DNA of 64,000 bases, taken from an uncultured Erythrobacter sp. (GTDB taxonomy: Bacteria; Pseudomonadota; Alphaproteobacteria; Sphingomonadales; Sphingomonadaceae). Below the pieces are notes generated by a model. That model did not search any database. It was not told the origin of the DNA and saw only the letters and a program-made list of their open reading frames with translations. A program made the position numbers and the translations under genes. Where the stretch lies: assembly GCF_947492365.1 (NCBI RefSeq), contig NZ_CANLMB010000002.1, positions 1-64,000 on the forward strand. The letters run 5' to 3'. Positions 18,996-28,754 of this stretch are shown here, in pieces (the first letter of the stretch is position 1; the number at the start of each line of letters is the position of its first letter).

Positions 18996-19262
18996 CTTCA
19001 TTCTTCTTGGCCGGAATGGCCGCAAAGAATGTCCGCTTTCGGCAACTAAGACTTGGCATCGCTATGTCTGAAACTGGGGCGCAAAGCGGTCATTTGCTGC
19101 GCTCAATCGCCGCGCGGCTGTTTCACGGCAGGTGCCGTCCGCAGTGGCTGAGCCGAGAAATCCGCGAACAATTGGTAAACCGCGCGCGGATGGAAATCTG
19201 GCGAGCACACCGTACCCCGCGAATTCGGGATGTAAGCTTATGATAATTAATGAAAAAAATGT

Positions 19263-19317
19263 TTTGGGCGGAAACAACCCGTCTACGAGTTGAGCGGGTT
19301 TGCGCTGAGCCGCAGAC
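19263..19317 (+). repeat. Right arm of 55-bp inverted repeat inside the island
   Basis: It matches the reverse complement of 6681-6735 at 49 of 55 bases. The pair is inverted and encloses all the cargo genes plus the second recombinase, while the left integrase lies outside it. Confidence 0.85.
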
Positions 19318-19550
19318 AACTCAAAGTCCCATAAACACATGAAACTGAATGATAAATTTCGGCTAACGCGCGAGTTGTTTGCGATCCGCGGGATTTCTAA
19401 TCCTATTGTGCCGTAAGGCCGCGCTCCACTCACATACGAGTTGCCCATCGGAGCGGTGACAATCCGCAGTTTGCAGGCTAACTACGAAGGCCTGAAAAGG
19501 ACGCAACCGTCCCTCTCAATCCCGGGTTTTTCCACAGAAGCGCAGGCATG

Positions 19551-19570
19551 TGGGGGCCAGATTGGGGGCC
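19551..19570 (+). repeat. Two GGGGGCC repeats near attR
   Basis: TGGGGGCCA at 19551-19559 and ATTGGGGGCC at 19561-19570 match the cluster near attL (5273-5337). This supports the reading as recombinase or excisionase arm sites of one element. Confidence 0.7.
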
Positions 19571-19629
19571 TTTTATTTCTCGAGCTTTGAAAAACAAAAT
19601 AGGTTCAATTGCTTGTTCGGCCTATTGGC

Positions 19630-19646
19630 TTCCCCTTACCGCTCCA
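19630..19646 (+). repeat. attR: imperfect copy of the tRNA-Gly 3' end
   Basis: 17 bases equal to 5141-5158 except for one missing C within the acceptor-stem run. It has the same orientation as attL and marks the right end of the island, 64 bp before cysD. Confidence 0.78.
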
Positions 19647-19710
19647 AACTTCACACCTCCCAATCTTTTCTTGGCTTGTGATCTGGCGCATAGGCGTTAG
19701 CTGCAATCCC

Positions 19711-20622
19711 ATGCGTACGCTTACCCATCTGGAACGGCTTGAAGCCGAGAGCATCCACATCTTCCGCGAGGTCGTGGCCGAGGCTGAGAACCCGGTCATG
19801 CTCTATTCTGTTGGCAAAGACAGCGCGGTGATGCTGCACATCGCCAAGAAGGCGTTCTACCCCTCGCCGCCGCCCTTCCCGCTGCTCCATGTCGATACGA
19901 CCTGGAAGTTCCGCGACATGTACGACCTGCGCGAAAAGAGCGCGAAGGATGCGGGGATGGAACTGCTCGTCCATCGCAATCCCGAAGCCGAAGAAATGGG
20001 CCTCAACCCGTTCGACCACGGCCCTTTGCACACCGATATGTGGAAGACCGAGGGGCTGAAGCAGGCGCTCGACAAGCACAGTTTCGACGTCGCCTTTGGT
20101 GGCGCGCGGCGTGACGAAGAGAAATCGCGCGCGAAAGAACGCGTCTTTTCGTTCCGCACGGCCAGCCATGGCTGGGACCCGAAGAACCAGCGGCCCGAAT
20201 TGTGGAACCTCTACAATGCGCGCAAGACCAAAGGTGAAAGCATCCGCGTCTTCCCGCTCTCGAACTGGACCGAGCTCGACATCTGGCAATATATCCAGCT
20301 GCAAAATATCGAGATCGTGCCGCTCTATTATTCGGCGCGGCGCCCGACCTTCGAATATGAAGGCGGGCTGTTCATGGCGGACGATATTGACCGGCTCGAA
20401 AAGGTCATGGGCAAGCGCCCCGAAATTACCGAACGATCAATCCGCTTCCGCACGCTCGGCTGCTTTCCGCTAACGGGCGCGGTCGAAAGCGAGGCGGCGA
20501 CTCTTTCCGAAATCATTCAGGAAATGCTGCTCACCACGACCAGCGAGCGTGAAGGCCGCGTGATCGACAAGGATGGGGGCAACGCCTCGATGGAGAAGAA
20601 GAAGCAGGAAGGGTATTTCTGA
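19711..20622 (+). CDS. cysD: Sulfate adenylyltransferase subunit 2
   Basis: The small catalytic subunit (303 aa) of ATP sulfurylase, making adenosine 5'-phosphosulfate from sulfate and ATP together with CysN. The PP-loop SVGKDS is at 33-38, and [12 protein letters not shown] and [12 protein letters not shown] follow as in other CysD. The start at 19711 matches the conserved N-terminus ([14 protein letters not shown]). It overlaps cysNC by one base (TGATG). Only 64 bp separate it from the island's attR, so its promoter probably lies in island DNA or the tRNA transcript once reached it. Confidence 0.96.
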   Translation: MRTLTHLERLEAESIHIFREVVAEAENPVMLYSVGKDSAVMLHIAKKAFYPSPPPFPLLHVDTTWKFRDMYDLREKSAKDAGMELLVHRNPEAEEMGLNPFDHGPLHTDMWKTEGLKQALDKHSFDVAFGGARRDEEKSRAKERVFSFRTASHGWDPKNQRPELWNLYNARKTKGESIRVFPLSNWTELDIWQYIQLQNIEIVPLYYSARRPTFEYEGGLFMADDIDRLEKVMGKRPEITERSIRFRTLGCFPLTGAVESEAATLSEIIQEMLLTTTSEREGRVIDKDGGNASMEKKKQEGYF

Positions 20623-22532
20623 TGACCGACTCCAGCTTCAAAACCGACGCGCTGATCGCTGAAGATATCGACGCCTATCTCGACGCGCATCAGCACAAGA
20701 GCCTGCTCCGCTTCATCACCTGCGGCAGCGTGGATGATGGCAAATCGACCCTGATCGGGCGGCTGCTCTACGATTCGAAGATGATCTTCGAGGATCAGCT
20801 CGCCGCGCTCGAAAGCGACAGTGCGAAGCACGGCACGCAGGGCGAAGAAATCGACTTCGCCCTGCTGGTCGATGGCCTTGCCGCAGAGCGCGAACAGGGC
20901 ATCACGATCGACGTCGCCTATCGCTTTTTCTCGACTGAAAAGCGCAAATTCATCGTCGCCGACACGCCCGGGCATGAACAATATACGCGCAATATGGTCA
21001 CCGGCGCTTCAACCGCCGATCTAGCCGTGATCCTTGTCGATGCCCGCAAAGGCGTGCTGCAGCAGACGCGGCGGCATTCCTATCTGGCCCACTTGCTCGG
21101 CATCAGACATCTGGTTCTGGCGGTGAACAAGATGGATCTGGTCGGTTACGACCAAGGTGTGTTCGACGCGATTGTTGCCGAATACTCCGCCTTCGCCGAA
21201 GAAATCGGCATTGAAGGCTTCACCCCGATCCCGATTTCGGGCTTCAAGGGTGACAACATCACTTCTGCCCCATCGGCAAACACGCCATGGTTCAAGGGCC
21301 CCGCGCTGATCGAACATCTCGAAACGGTCGAGCTCGCGAACACGGCAGCGCAGGAGCGGAGCTTCCGCATGCCGGTGCAATGGGTCAATCGTCCCAATCT
21401 CGACTTCCGGGGTTTTGCGGGTCTGGTCAGCGACGGCACGATTCGGCCGGGCGACACAGTGCGCGTGGTTCCTGCGGGCAAGACCAGCACGGTCAAGAGC
21501 ATCACCACCTTTGACGGCGAACTCGACGAAGCGGTCGCGGGCCAATCGGTCACGATCTCGCTGGCCGACGAAGTTGATTGTTCGCGCGGCGATGTGATTG
21601 CAGCGGCTGACGATCCGCCCGAAGCGTCCGATCAATTCTGCGCGACCATTGTGTGGATGGACGAGACCGCGATGAAGCCGGGGCGCGGATATTGGCTCAA
21701 GCTCGGCAGCCAGATGGTCACCGCAACGGTCCAGCCGCCCAAATACGAGGTGGATATGGGCAGCCTCGATCACCTCGCAGCCAAGACGCTGGAACTCAAT
21801 TCCATTGGCGTCGCCGAATTTTCGACCGACCGTCCGATTACCTTCGAACCCTATGCCAAGAGCCGGCAGCTCGGCGGGTTCATCCTGATCGACAAGTTCA
21901 CCAATGCGACTGTGGGCGCTGGCATGATCGAATTCTCGCTCCGCCGCGCGCAGAATGTCCATTGGCAACCGACCACGATTACCCGCGACGATCACGCCGC
22001 GCTCAAGAACCAGCGCCCGCGTGTTCTGTGGTTCACCGGACTTTCCGGCTCGGGCAAATCGACCATCGCCAACGAGGTTGAGAAACAGCTCGCGCTGATG
22101 AACCGCCACACCTTCCTGCTCGACGGCGACAATGTACGCCACGGGCTCAACAAGGATCTGGGCTTTACCGAGACCGACCGGATCGAAAATATCCGCCGCA
22201 TCGGCGAGGTTGCCAAGCTGATGGCGGATGCGGGTCTGGTGGTGCTGACCGCCTTTATCAGTCCCTTTCGCGCCGAGCGGCAGATGGTGCGAGAGATGCT
22301 GCCCGAGGGTGAGTTTATCGAGATCTTCGTCGATACCCCGCTCGAAGTGGCCGAGAGCCGCGATGTAAAAGGCCTCTACAAAAAGGCCCGCAGCGGGGAG
22401 CTGAAGAACTTCACCGGAATCGACAGCCCCTATGAAGCTCCTGAAAGCCCCGAAATCCGCGTCAACACAGTGGATATGACGCCAGTTGAGGCTGCGGAAT
22501 ACATCATCAGCCAGATATTGCCGCTCAAGTGA
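20622..22532 (+). CDS. cysNC: Bifunctional sulfate adenylyltransferase subunit 1/adenylylsulfate kinase
   Basis: A 636-aa fusion. Residues 1 to about 450 are the CysN GTPase that drives ATP sulfurylase: P-loop GSVDDGKST at 35-43, [12 protein letters not shown] and NKMD, then EF-Tu-like beta-barrel domains. From about 465 on is APS kinase CysC with its own P-loop GLSGSGKST near 475. Together they give 3'-phosphoadenosine 5'-phosphosulfate. It is the middle gene of cysD-cysNC-cysQ, with overlapping ends. Confidence 0.96.
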   Translation: MTDSSFKTDALIAEDIDAYLDAHQHKSLLRFITCGSVDDGKSTLIGRLLYDSKMIFEDQLAALESDSAKHGTQGEEIDFALLVDGLAAEREQGITIDVAYRFFSTEKRKFIVADTPGHEQYTRNMVTGASTADLAVILVDARKGVLQQTRRHSYLAHLLGIRHLVLAVNKMDLVGYDQGVFDAIVAEYSAFAEEIGIEGFTPIPISGFKGDNITSAPSANTPWFKGPALIEHLETVELANTAAQERSFRMPVQWVNRPNLDFRGFAGLVSDGTIRPGDTVRVVPAGKTSTVKSITTFDGELDEAVAGQSVTISLADEVDCSRGDVIAAADDPPEASDQFCATIVWMDETAMKPGRGYWLKLGSQMVTATVQPPKYEVDMGSLDHLAAKTLELNSIGVAEFSTDRPITFEPYAKSRQLGGFILIDKFTNATVGAGMIEFSLRRAQNVHWQPTTITRDDHAALKNQRPRVLWFTGLSGSGKSTIANEVEKQLALMNRHTFLLDGDNVRHGLNKDLGFTETDRIENIRRIGEVAKLMADAGLVVLTAFISPFRAERQMVREMLPEGEFIEIFVDTPLEVAESRDVKGLYKKARSGELKNFTGIDSPYEAPESPEIRVNTVDMTPVEAAEYIISQILPLK

Positions 22533-23281
22533 ATGTAGCCGACCTCAACGACGCCGAACTGGCAGCGCACCTTGCCGGAATCGCAGGGCGCATCCTTATC
22601 GATGTGCGCGATGCGGGTGTGCTTACGGGCAAGGCGCTGGGCAATGCCGGCGATGCGACCGCGAACCAGTTTCTCTGCCACGCGCTTCGCGCAGCACGCC
22701 CCGATGACGGCTTGCTCTCTGAAGAGGAAAAGGACGACACCGCACGCCTTGCGCAAAGCCGCGTGTGGATCGTCGATCCGGTGGATGGCACGCGCGAATA
22801 TGGCGAGAAACGCAGCGATTGGGCAGTGCATGTCGGGCTGTCGGTTGACGGGGCCGCGACCACCGGAGCAGTTGCGCTGCCCGGCCTTGATGGCGGGATC
22901 GTCCTTCATACAGGCGCGGTAAAACCGCTACCTGCAGCGGCGAGCAAACCCCGCTTCCTCGTGAGCCGAACGCGCCCTGCGAAAGAGGCGCTTGCTGTTT
23001 GCGAGGCGCTGGGCGGAGAGCTTGTTGCGATGGGCAGCGCAGGCGCCAAAGCGATGGCCGTGGTGCGCGGAGAGGCTGAGATCTACCTCCATTCGGGCGG
23101 GCAATATGAGTGGGATAGCTGCGCCCCGGTCGCGGTGGCTGAGGCGCATGGATTGCACTGTTCGCGCATCGACGGATCACCGATCCGCTACAACCAGGCG
23201 GACACCTATCTGCCCGACCTGCTGATCTGCCGGCCCGAATATGCGGATCGCGTGCTGGAGCTAGTCGCCACTCTCGGTTGA
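22529..23281 (+). CDS. cysQ: 3'(2'),5'-bisphosphate nucleotidase
   Basis: A 250-aa inositol-monophosphatase-fold enzyme that removes the 3'-phosphate of PAP (and PAPS), keeping sulfate assimilation running. Metal-site motifs are SEEEKDD (Glu pair), DPVDGTREY and [12 protein letters not shown]. The GTG start overlaps the cysNC stop by 4 bases (GTGA). It is convergent with the OmpA lipoprotein gene and shares 21 bp with it at the 3' ends. Confidence 0.93.
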   Translation: MNVADLNDAELAAHLAGIAGRILIDVRDAGVLTGKALGNAGDATANQFLCHALRAARPDDGLLSEEEKDDTARLAQSRVWIVDPVDGTREYGEKRSDWAVHVGLSVDGAATTGAVALPGLDGGIVLHTGAVKPLPAAASKPRFLVSRTRPAKEALAVCEALGGELVAMGSAGAKAMAVVRGEAEIYLHSGGQYEWDSCAPVAVAEAHGLHCSRIDGSPIRYNQADTYLPDLLICRPEYADRVLELVATLG

Positions 23282-23878
23282 CGTCTCGGTTGGGGCTTGG
23301 GCCTCCACTGCTTCCTGCGCGGGAGGCACAATCAGAATTTCGACCCGGCGGTTGAGCGCGCGCCCTTCTTCGTTGGGGGAACCATCGGGCAGCGCATTTG
23401 GCTCGACCGGATTCTGCTCACCAAACACGATCACGTCGATACGGGTCGAATCGATGCCTGCTGCGACCATCCATTCGGCCACGGCTAATCCGCGCGCTTC
23501 AGATGCGCGTGAATTGACAGCGTCGCTACCCCCCGCATCGCTATGCGCTCGCAGGACGATCGGACCGCCGAGTACGATCTGGTCGGAGGCGAGAACTTCG
23601 CGCAGGCCCGCCAGCGCAGCTTCGTCCAGCTCGCTCCCGCCTTCGGGGAAGCCGATAGTGACATTGAGCGGTTCGAGCGGGGTACCGATCGCAAGCTCCT
23701 GTTCGGCCTCGACATCGGGCCGCAGGATCGAAACCGCCTCGCTTGGCCCACCGGATGGTGTCGCGCCAGCCTCCGGATCAGGCGTGGCTGCTCCTTCATC
23801 CTGCTTCACATCGCAGGCCGAAAGAGCAAAAAGTGCTCCTGTCAGAGCCAGTGCGGTGATGAAACGAGGTCTATGCAT
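23261..23878 (-). CDS. OmpA-family outer-membrane lipoprotein
   Basis: A 205-aa protein. The signal peptide ends in a lipobox (LSAC, Cys about residue 22), followed by a low-complexity acidic linker. The C-terminal OmpA-like peptidoglycan-binding domain contains FPEGGSELD, LRAHSDAGGSDAVNSRASEARGLAV (helical binding segment), FGEQNPVEPNA and ALNRRVEI. It probably tethers the outer membrane to the cell wall. Confidence 0.9.
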   Translation of the reverse strand: MHRPRFITALALTGALFALSACDVKQDEGAATPDPEAGATPSGGPSEAVSILRPDVEAEQELAIGTPLEPLNVTIGFPEGGSELDEAALAGLREVLASDQIVLGGPIVLRAHSDAGGSDAVNSRASEARGLAVAEWMVAAGIDSTRIDVIVFGEQNPVEPNALPDGSPNEEGRALNRRVEILIVPPAQEAVEAQAPTETSTESGD

Positions 23879-23895
23879 ATTGCTCTCTTCGGTAA

Positions 23896-25764
23896 TCAGG
23901 TTGTTTGCGGTTTGGGGGGAGCCGGTCTGGCCCGAACTGTGTCTTCTGCCGCTTGCACTTTGGGCGGGGCAAAGGTGATGATCGTATCGCCCGCGCGTGG
24001 CACCGGGCGCACCGCATGAGTGAAGAAGCGCAATGTTCCGCTCTCGCGCACCAGCAACAGCATCGTCGCGCTGTCTGGCAGTTTCTCCTGCGCGTCTTCG
24101 AAGTCGAACTCATCGGAGAGCTTGGTTTTCTTGAACATCCAGCCCTGTTGCTGGCGGGTGTTCACATCCGAAACGCCCAACCCTTCTTCAAACAAAGCGC
24201 GCCCGCGAATGCTTTCCGGCAAGGAATGGCGGTCTTCTTCGTCCGAAACCTCACCCAGTTGATAGACCATGTCGCGGCCAATCTCATGCGCGAACTCGTT
24301 GCAGACGAGCGCGTTGTAAGCCTCGTTCTCGCTCGCGGCGACCAGCACCTGGAATGGAGCAAGGTCGAGATTGTGCTCGGTCGCCTCGTTGAGGATTTCT
24401 CCGTGATAGAAGGGCAGACCTTCGCGCCGCGCCGCGCCAAGTCTCTGCCAGCTTTGGTCGACGATCATCACTGGCGTCTTGACCGCCTCCATCTGCTTGG
24501 CGAGTGCGATGGTCCACGGGGTCGAGCCCACGATCAGCAGGCCGGGGCGAGAGGTGCCTTTAACGCCCAGCAATTGGGCCGCAATTCCGATGGTAAAGCC
24601 ATGCGCGATCACCGTAACGACCACGACCGCAAAGCTAAGCCCGATCAGCAGCTGCCCGCCCTCGATCCCCAGATCGCCGAGTCGCAATGCGAACAGGCCG
24701 GAAATTGCCACCAGCACGATCCCGCGCGGGGCGATCCAGGCGACAAACAGCCGCTCATTCCACGGCACATCGGTGCCGAGCAGGCTGATGAGCACAGTTG
24801 CGGGTCGGACCACGAACAACAACGCAAGCAGGAACAGCATAAAGCGCTGCCCCACCGGCTGCATCGGATTGAGATAGCTGATGTCCTGCGGCGACAGGCT
24901 GGAGGCCAGCAGAATGAAAATGCCCGAGACGAGCAGGACCGCGATGTTTTCCTTGAACGGATGGATCGAACGCATGCTCGAAACGTCGCGATTGGCGAGC
25001 GTGATGCCCATAACTGTCACGGCCACAAGGCCGGCCTCGTGCTCGATCTGGTTGCTGAACACGAACACCGCGATGACGACAGTGAACAGCACTGGCACTT
25101 TCAGATATTCAGGGATCGCGCCGCGCGGGAAGAGATAGGCGATGGCGCGCGCGGCCGCATAGCCAACCAGCCCCGCCAGCACAGCAGCGATGATCAGCGG
25201 CGGAACCACATCGACAAGCGAGGCGCCCGGATTGTCCTGCACGAAACGGAAATATTCATAGGCGATCACCGCGCACAAAGCGCCGGTGGGATCGTTGACG
25301 ATACCTTCCCATTTCAGGATCGAATTGGGGCGCGTCTGGATATTGGCCTGACGCAGCAACGGGATCACCACCGTTGGCCCAGTGACAATCAGGATACCGC
25401 CAAACAGCACCGCGACCGGCCAGACCAGCCCTGCAATATAGAACCCCGCCAGCGTACCCAGCGCCCAGCCGACGAGGACGCCAACCGTGGCAAGCCGCAT
25501 CACCGCCTTGCCCGAATGTCGCAATTCACGCAGGTCGAGGCTCAGGCCTCCTTCGAACAGGATCAGCGCCACGCCGACGCTGATCATCGGGTCGAGCAAT
25601 TCTCCGAACGCCGCCTCGGGGTCGATCATCCCGGTGATCGGCCCGGCGATGAAACCCGCCGCCAGCATCAGCACAATTGCAGGCCAGCCGGTGCGCCACG
25701 CGATCCACTGCGCCCCGATACCCAGAGCGCCGACTGCAGCGATAACAAGTGTTTGCGACGTCAT
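23896..25764 (-). CDS. Cation/proton antiporter (NhaP-like) with C-terminal TrkA-type domain
   Basis: A CPA1-type sodium (or potassium)/proton exchanger of 622 aa from the ATG at 25764; an upstream ATG at 25800 would add 12 residues. About 12 transmembrane helices fill residues 1-400. Typical features are LFEGGLSLDL, the TGPTVVIPLL helix break and the ion-site GIVNDPTGAL with Asp. A Rossmann-like RCK/TrkA-N domain follows (about 410-530: LLIVGSTPWTIALAKQME, VIVDQSW), and a TrkA-C-like region ends the protein. It probably serves pH and salt homeostasis. Confidence 0.88.
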   Translation of the reverse strand: MTSQTLVIAAVGALGIGAQWIAWRTGWPAIVLMLAAGFIAGPITGMIDPEAAFGELLDPMISVGVALILFEGGLSLDLRELRHSGKAVMRLATVGVLVGWALGTLAGFYIAGLVWPVAVLFGGILIVTGPTVVIPLLRQANIQTRPNSILKWEGIVNDPTGALCAVIAYEYFRFVQDNPGASLVDVVPPLIIAAVLAGLVGYAAARAIAYLFPRGAIPEYLKVPVLFTVVIAVFVFSNQIEHEAGLVAVTVMGITLANRDVSSMRSIHPFKENIAVLLVSGIFILLASSLSPQDISYLNPMQPVGQRFMLFLLALLFVVRPATVLISLLGTDVPWNERLFVAWIAPRGIVLVAISGLFALRLGDLGIEGGQLLIGLSFAVVVVTVIAHGFTIGIAAQLLGVKGTSRPGLLIVGSTPWTIALAKQMEAVKTPVMIVDQSWQRLGAARREGLPFYHGEILNEATEHNLDLAPFQVLVAASENEAYNALVCNEFAHEIGRDMVYQLGEVSDEEDRHSLPESIRGRALFEEGLGVSDVNTRQQQGWMFKKTKLSDEFDFEDAQEKLPDSATMLLLVRESGTLRFFTHAVRPVPRAGDTIITFAPPKVQAAEDTVRARPAPPKPQTT

Positions 25765-25842
25765 ACCTGTCCCAATTGGCTCTATTTCAGCTGCGCGCAT
25801 TCAGATAGCGCAAGCGGCGAGCCTGTTGGAGTCAGGCCTAGC

Positions 25843-26379
25843 CTATTCGCCCTCAAAGTCCATCAGCAAGCCAACTTCGACCCCTGCATCGCGCAATTTC
25901 GCAGCGCCACCCAGATCGGGAAGGTCGATGACAAACAGCGCATGACCGATCTGGGCTCCAGCACGGCGCAGCAGCTCGGTCGCCGCGAGCGCAGTTCCTC
26001 CAGTGGCGATCAAATCGTCCACGATCACAACGTTCTCGCCTTCACGCACTGCACCGGGGTCCATTTCGAGCCGGTCGGTCCCGTATTCGAGCGCATAGTC
26101 GATCCCGATTGTCTCGATCGGCAGCTTGCCCGGTTTGCGCACAGGGACAAAGCCGACGCCAAGCTCGACCGCGACAGCCGCGCCAAAGATAAAGCCGCGC
26201 GCTTCCATGCCGGCGATTTTCTGTGCGCCTTTCGCACGCGCCATATCCGCGAGGTGACGTACGCTGGCCGCGAAGCCTTCGCCGTGGCCAATCAAGGTGG
26301 TGATGTCGCGGAACTGGATGCCCGGTTTGGGAAAGTCCGGCACAGTGCGGATTAGCGATTTGAGCTCGTCTGGTGTCAT
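25843..26379 (-). CDS. apt: Adenine phosphoribosyltransferase
   Basis: A purine salvage enzyme making AMP from adenine and PRPP. The ATG at 26379 gives 178 aa, the usual length, starting TPDELKSLIR. The PRPP-binding loop is VIVDDLIATGGTA; GMEARGFIFG and the KPGKLP flexible loop are also present. An upstream in-frame start at 26436 is possible but would run through the petC terminator hairpin. Confidence 0.95.
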   Translation of the reverse strand: MTPDELKSLIRTVPDFPKPGIQFRDITTLIGHGEGFAASVRHLADMARAKGAQKIAGMEARGFIFGAAVAVELGVGFVPVRKPGKLPIETIGIDYALEYGTDRLEMDPGAVREGENVVIVDDLIATGGTALAATELLRRAGAQIGHALFVIDLPDLGGAAKLRDAGVEVGLLMDFEGE

Positions 26380-26421
26380 CACGTCATGCTTCTCCGTCAC
26401 GCTGCGTCCTTCGTCAAATGC

Positions 26422-26459
26422 AGAGCGCCCCGCCATCGATGATGATGACGGGGCGCTCT
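26422..26459 (-). terminator. Terminator of the petABC operon
   Basis: A perfect 11-bp stem, AGAGCGCCCCG/CGGGGCGCTCT, with a 16-base loop, lies 40 bp after the petC stop and before apt. The tail on the minus strand is only weakly T-rich. Confidence 0.65.
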
Positions 26460-26498
26460 TTGTATTGCGGTGCGGTCAAAAACCTCCGCGAGGGCGGC

Positions 26499-27347
26499 TT
26501 AGTCCTTCTTTGACTTCAACTCGGCCCAGATCTGCTTTTTCGACAAATAAGCGAGACCCGTCGCGAACAGCAGGAAGAGGATCACAAACCAACCCATCTG
26601 CTTACGGTGGATCAGCGAAGGCTCGCCCGCCCAGGCCAGGAACGCAGTCACATCGGCTGCCATCTGCTCTGGCGTTGCTGCAGTGCCATCAGCATAGGTC
26701 ACGCGATCAGGCGTGAGCTGCGGCGCCATAGCGATGTTGATGTTGTAGAAGTGCTCGTTGAAATAGAGACCGTCCGGCGTCTCGAAGTCAGGCGACTTGG
26801 CCAGATCTTCCGCAGTGGGCTCAGTGTATCCGAGCATCAGCGAATAGATGTAGTTTACCCCATCCTTGCGCGCCTTGGTGATAAGCGAAAGATCAGGCGG
26901 CACAGCGTTGTTATTGGCAGCGCGCGCGGCGATCTCGTTAGGATAGGGCGAAGGGAACTGATCGGTCGGCAGACCCGGACGCGAGGCTGCTTCGCCGGTT
27001 TCCTGGTTGATACCGGGAACCGTCCAGCTTGCGGCTTCGGCGCGCACTTCCTCTTCGGTGTAGCCGAAATCTTCAAGGTTGCGGAAAGCGACATATTTCA
27101 GACTGTGGCAGGCCGAGCAGACCTCTTTATAAACCTGATAGCCGCGCTGGAGCTGCTGCGTGTCCCAAGTGCCCAACGGCCCTTCGAAGGAGAAGCCGCC
27201 TTCAGGCGCAATATTGGCTTCCTGAAAAGCATAATATTCCGGCTTTTCCGGCATGGCGAAGTTAACAAGGCCCGGCACGAGCGACCACAACACCAAAACG
27301 GCGGTGAGTCCCAGTCCAGCAAAGATGCCCAGAAGTCGAATGGTCAT
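26499..27347 (-). CDS. petC: Cytochrome c1 of the bc1 complex
   Basis: A 282-aa membrane-bound c-type cytochrome passing electrons from the Rieske protein to soluble cytochrome c. An N-terminal hydrophobic segment, the heme site CSACHSLKYVAFRNL (about 80), the distal Met region NINIAMAPQL and a C-terminal membrane anchor (WFVILFLLFATGLAYL) are visible. It is the last gene of petA-petB-petC, 48 bp after petB. Confidence 0.95.
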   Translation of the reverse strand: MTIRLLGIFAGLGLTAVLVLWSLVPGLVNFAMPEKPEYYAFQEANIAPEGGFSFEGPLGTWDTQQLQRGYQVYKEVCSACHSLKYVAFRNLEDFGYTEEEVRAEAASWTVPGINQETGEAASRPGLPTDQFPSPYPNEIAARAANNNAVPPDLSLITKARKDGVNYIYSLMLGYTEPTAEDLAKSPDFETPDGLYFNEHFYNINIAMAPQLTPDRVTYADGTAATPEQMAADVTAFLAWAGEPSLIHRKQMGWFVILFLLFATGLAYLSKKQIWAELKSKKD

Positions 27348-27395
27348 GACCTAAACTCTTTCTCGTTATCGGGTCAGTTTAACAATTAGCGCGCG

Positions 27396-28694
27396 TTACT
27401 CAGCCGGTTCGGCTTCGGCGTCCTTACCAAGCACCGCTTCGGTGATCGAGAAGGGCAGCGGCTTGGGAACTTCGATCTGGCTGACGATCGGCAGGATCAC
27501 CAGGAAGTGAAGGAAGTAGTAAGCCGTCGCAATCTGGCTGAGCACGATGAAGGGTTCTTCCGGCTTCGCTCCGCCAAGATAGAACAGGGCGGCCATGCAC
27601 GGGATCAGGCCGAACCAGAAGAACTTCTTGAACAGCGGACGATAGGCGCCCGAGCGGACCGGGCTCTTGTCGAGCCACGGCAGCAGGAACCACACCAGAA
27701 TGGCCGAGAACATCGCGATCACGCCAAGCAGCTTGGCCGGGATCAGGATGACATCGGTAAAGGGAATGGTAAGGTCGCCGGTAAAGGCGCGCAGGATCGC
27801 GTAGAAGGGATAGAAATACCATTCAGGAACGATCAGCGCCGGTGTTGAAAGCGGGTTCGCTTCAACCCAGTTATCCGGGTGACCCAGCAGGTTCGGGGCG
27901 AAGAACACGAACAGCGCGTAGAGGACGAGGAAAACCCCGAGGCCGAAGCCGTCTTTCGCGGTGTAATAGGGGTGGAACGGGATCGTATCGCTTTCGCTCT
28001 TTACCTCGATACCCGTCGGGTTGGACGATCCGGGAATATGCAGCGACCAGATGTGCAGGATCACCACGCCAGCGATCACAAACGGCAGCAGGAAGTGCAG
28101 CGAGAAGAAGCGGTTGAGCGTCGAATTGTTCGGCGCAAAGCCGCCTACGAGCCAGTTTTGCAGCGGCTCACCGACAACAGGGATCGCTCCAAACAGCCCG
28201 GTAATCACCTTCGCGCCCCAAAAGCTCATCTGCCCCCAGGGAAGCACATAACCCATAAAGGCGGTCGCCATCATCAGCAGGAAGATGACAACGCCCAGTA
28301 GCCAGATCATCTCGCGCGGGGCTTTGTAGGAAGAGTAATAGAACCCGCGGAAGATATGCAGGTAGATAACCATGAAGAAGAAGCTCGCGCCGTTGGCGTG
28401 GGCATATTTCATCAGCCAGCCATATTCGACGTTGCGCATGATGTGCTCGACCTGACCGAAGGCGACTTCGGTATTGGCCGAGTAATGCATCGCTAAGACA
28501 ACGCCGGTGACGATCTGCAGAACAAGGCAGAACCCGGCAAGCACGCCGAAATTCCACATATAATTGAGATTACGCGGCACCGGATAGCCGGCGCCCACCG
28601 CATCATAGACAAGCCGCGGCAACGGCAATTTCTGGTCCATCCACTTCATGAACGGATTTTTCGGTTCGTACTGATTTGCCCAGGCGAAGCTCAT
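27396..28694 (-). CDS. petB: Cytochrome b of the bc1 complex
   Basis: A 432-aa, eight-helix subunit holding two b hemes and the two quinone sites. Motifs include [25 protein letters not shown], the Qo-site [24 protein letters not shown] and paired heme His residues in helices B and D. It is the middle gene of petABC. Confidence 0.97.
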   Translation of the reverse strand: MSFAWANQYEPKNPFMKWMDQKLPLPRLVYDAVGAGYPVPRNLNYMWNFGVLAGFCLVLQIVTGVVLAMHYSANTEVAFGQVEHIMRNVEYGWLMKYAHANGASFFFMVIYLHIFRGFYYSSYKAPREMIWLLGVVIFLLMMATAFMGYVLPWGQMSFWGAKVITGLFGAIPVVGEPLQNWLVGGFAPNNSTLNRFFSLHFLLPFVIAGVVILHIWSLHIPGSSNPTGIEVKSESDTIPFHPYYTAKDGFGLGVFLVLYALFVFFAPNLLGHPDNWVEANPLSTPALIVPEWYFYPFYAILRAFTGDLTIPFTDVILIPAKLLGVIAMFSAILVWFLLPWLDKSPVRSGAYRPLFKKFFWFGLIPCMAALFYLGGAKPEEPFIVLSQIATAYYFLHFLVILPIVSQIEVPKPLPFSITEAVLGKDAEAEPAE

Positions 28695-28754
28695 ATTGCT
28701 CTCTTGCTATTGGTCAGCGTTGAATAGTGTAACTGTCAGAAAGGCCCACGCGCA

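Larger units (their letters stand above)
5141..19646. mobile_element. tRNA-Gly-integrated genomic island with CYP153 and RND-efflux cargo (about 14.5 kb)
   Basis: The limits are set by a direct repeat of the tRNA-Gly 3' end: 18 bp at 5141-5158 and a 17-bp copy with one C missing at 19630-19646. A P4-type integrase lies just inside the left end, reading inward, and a second recombinase lies inside the right end. GGGGGCC repeats occur near both ends. Flanking genes are housekeeping (DUF475/tRNA on the left, cysD on the right). The P450-ferredoxin part looks richer in A+T than the flanks by eye. The cargo is chemoreceptor, TetR, CYP153, ferredoxin, thioesterase, MarR, hydrolase, thioesterase and RND pump. 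Confidence 0.85.
18996..19710. other. Non-coding right end of island and cysD leader
   Basis: About 715 bp without a convincing gene. It holds the second arm of the 55-bp inverted repeat (19263-19317), an AT-rich stretch near 19230-19260, two GGGGGCC repeats (19551-19570), the attR copy (19630-19646) and 64 bp of cysD leader. No riboswitch or sigma-70 promoter could be assigned with confidence. Confidence 0.6.

Noticed and set aside
18996..19262. Small open frame upstream of the short recombinase as an excisionase
   Set aside because: The frame at 18968-19243 partly overlaps the recombinase start antisense, has no ribosome site and no helix-turn-helix pattern.
23905..26355. Long plus-strand open frame (over 800 codons) opposite the antiporter and apt genes
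   Set aside because: It is antisense to two well-recognised genes, is rich in His/Arg/Gln and low-complexity charged residues and shows no family motif. A typical GC-rich shadow frame.
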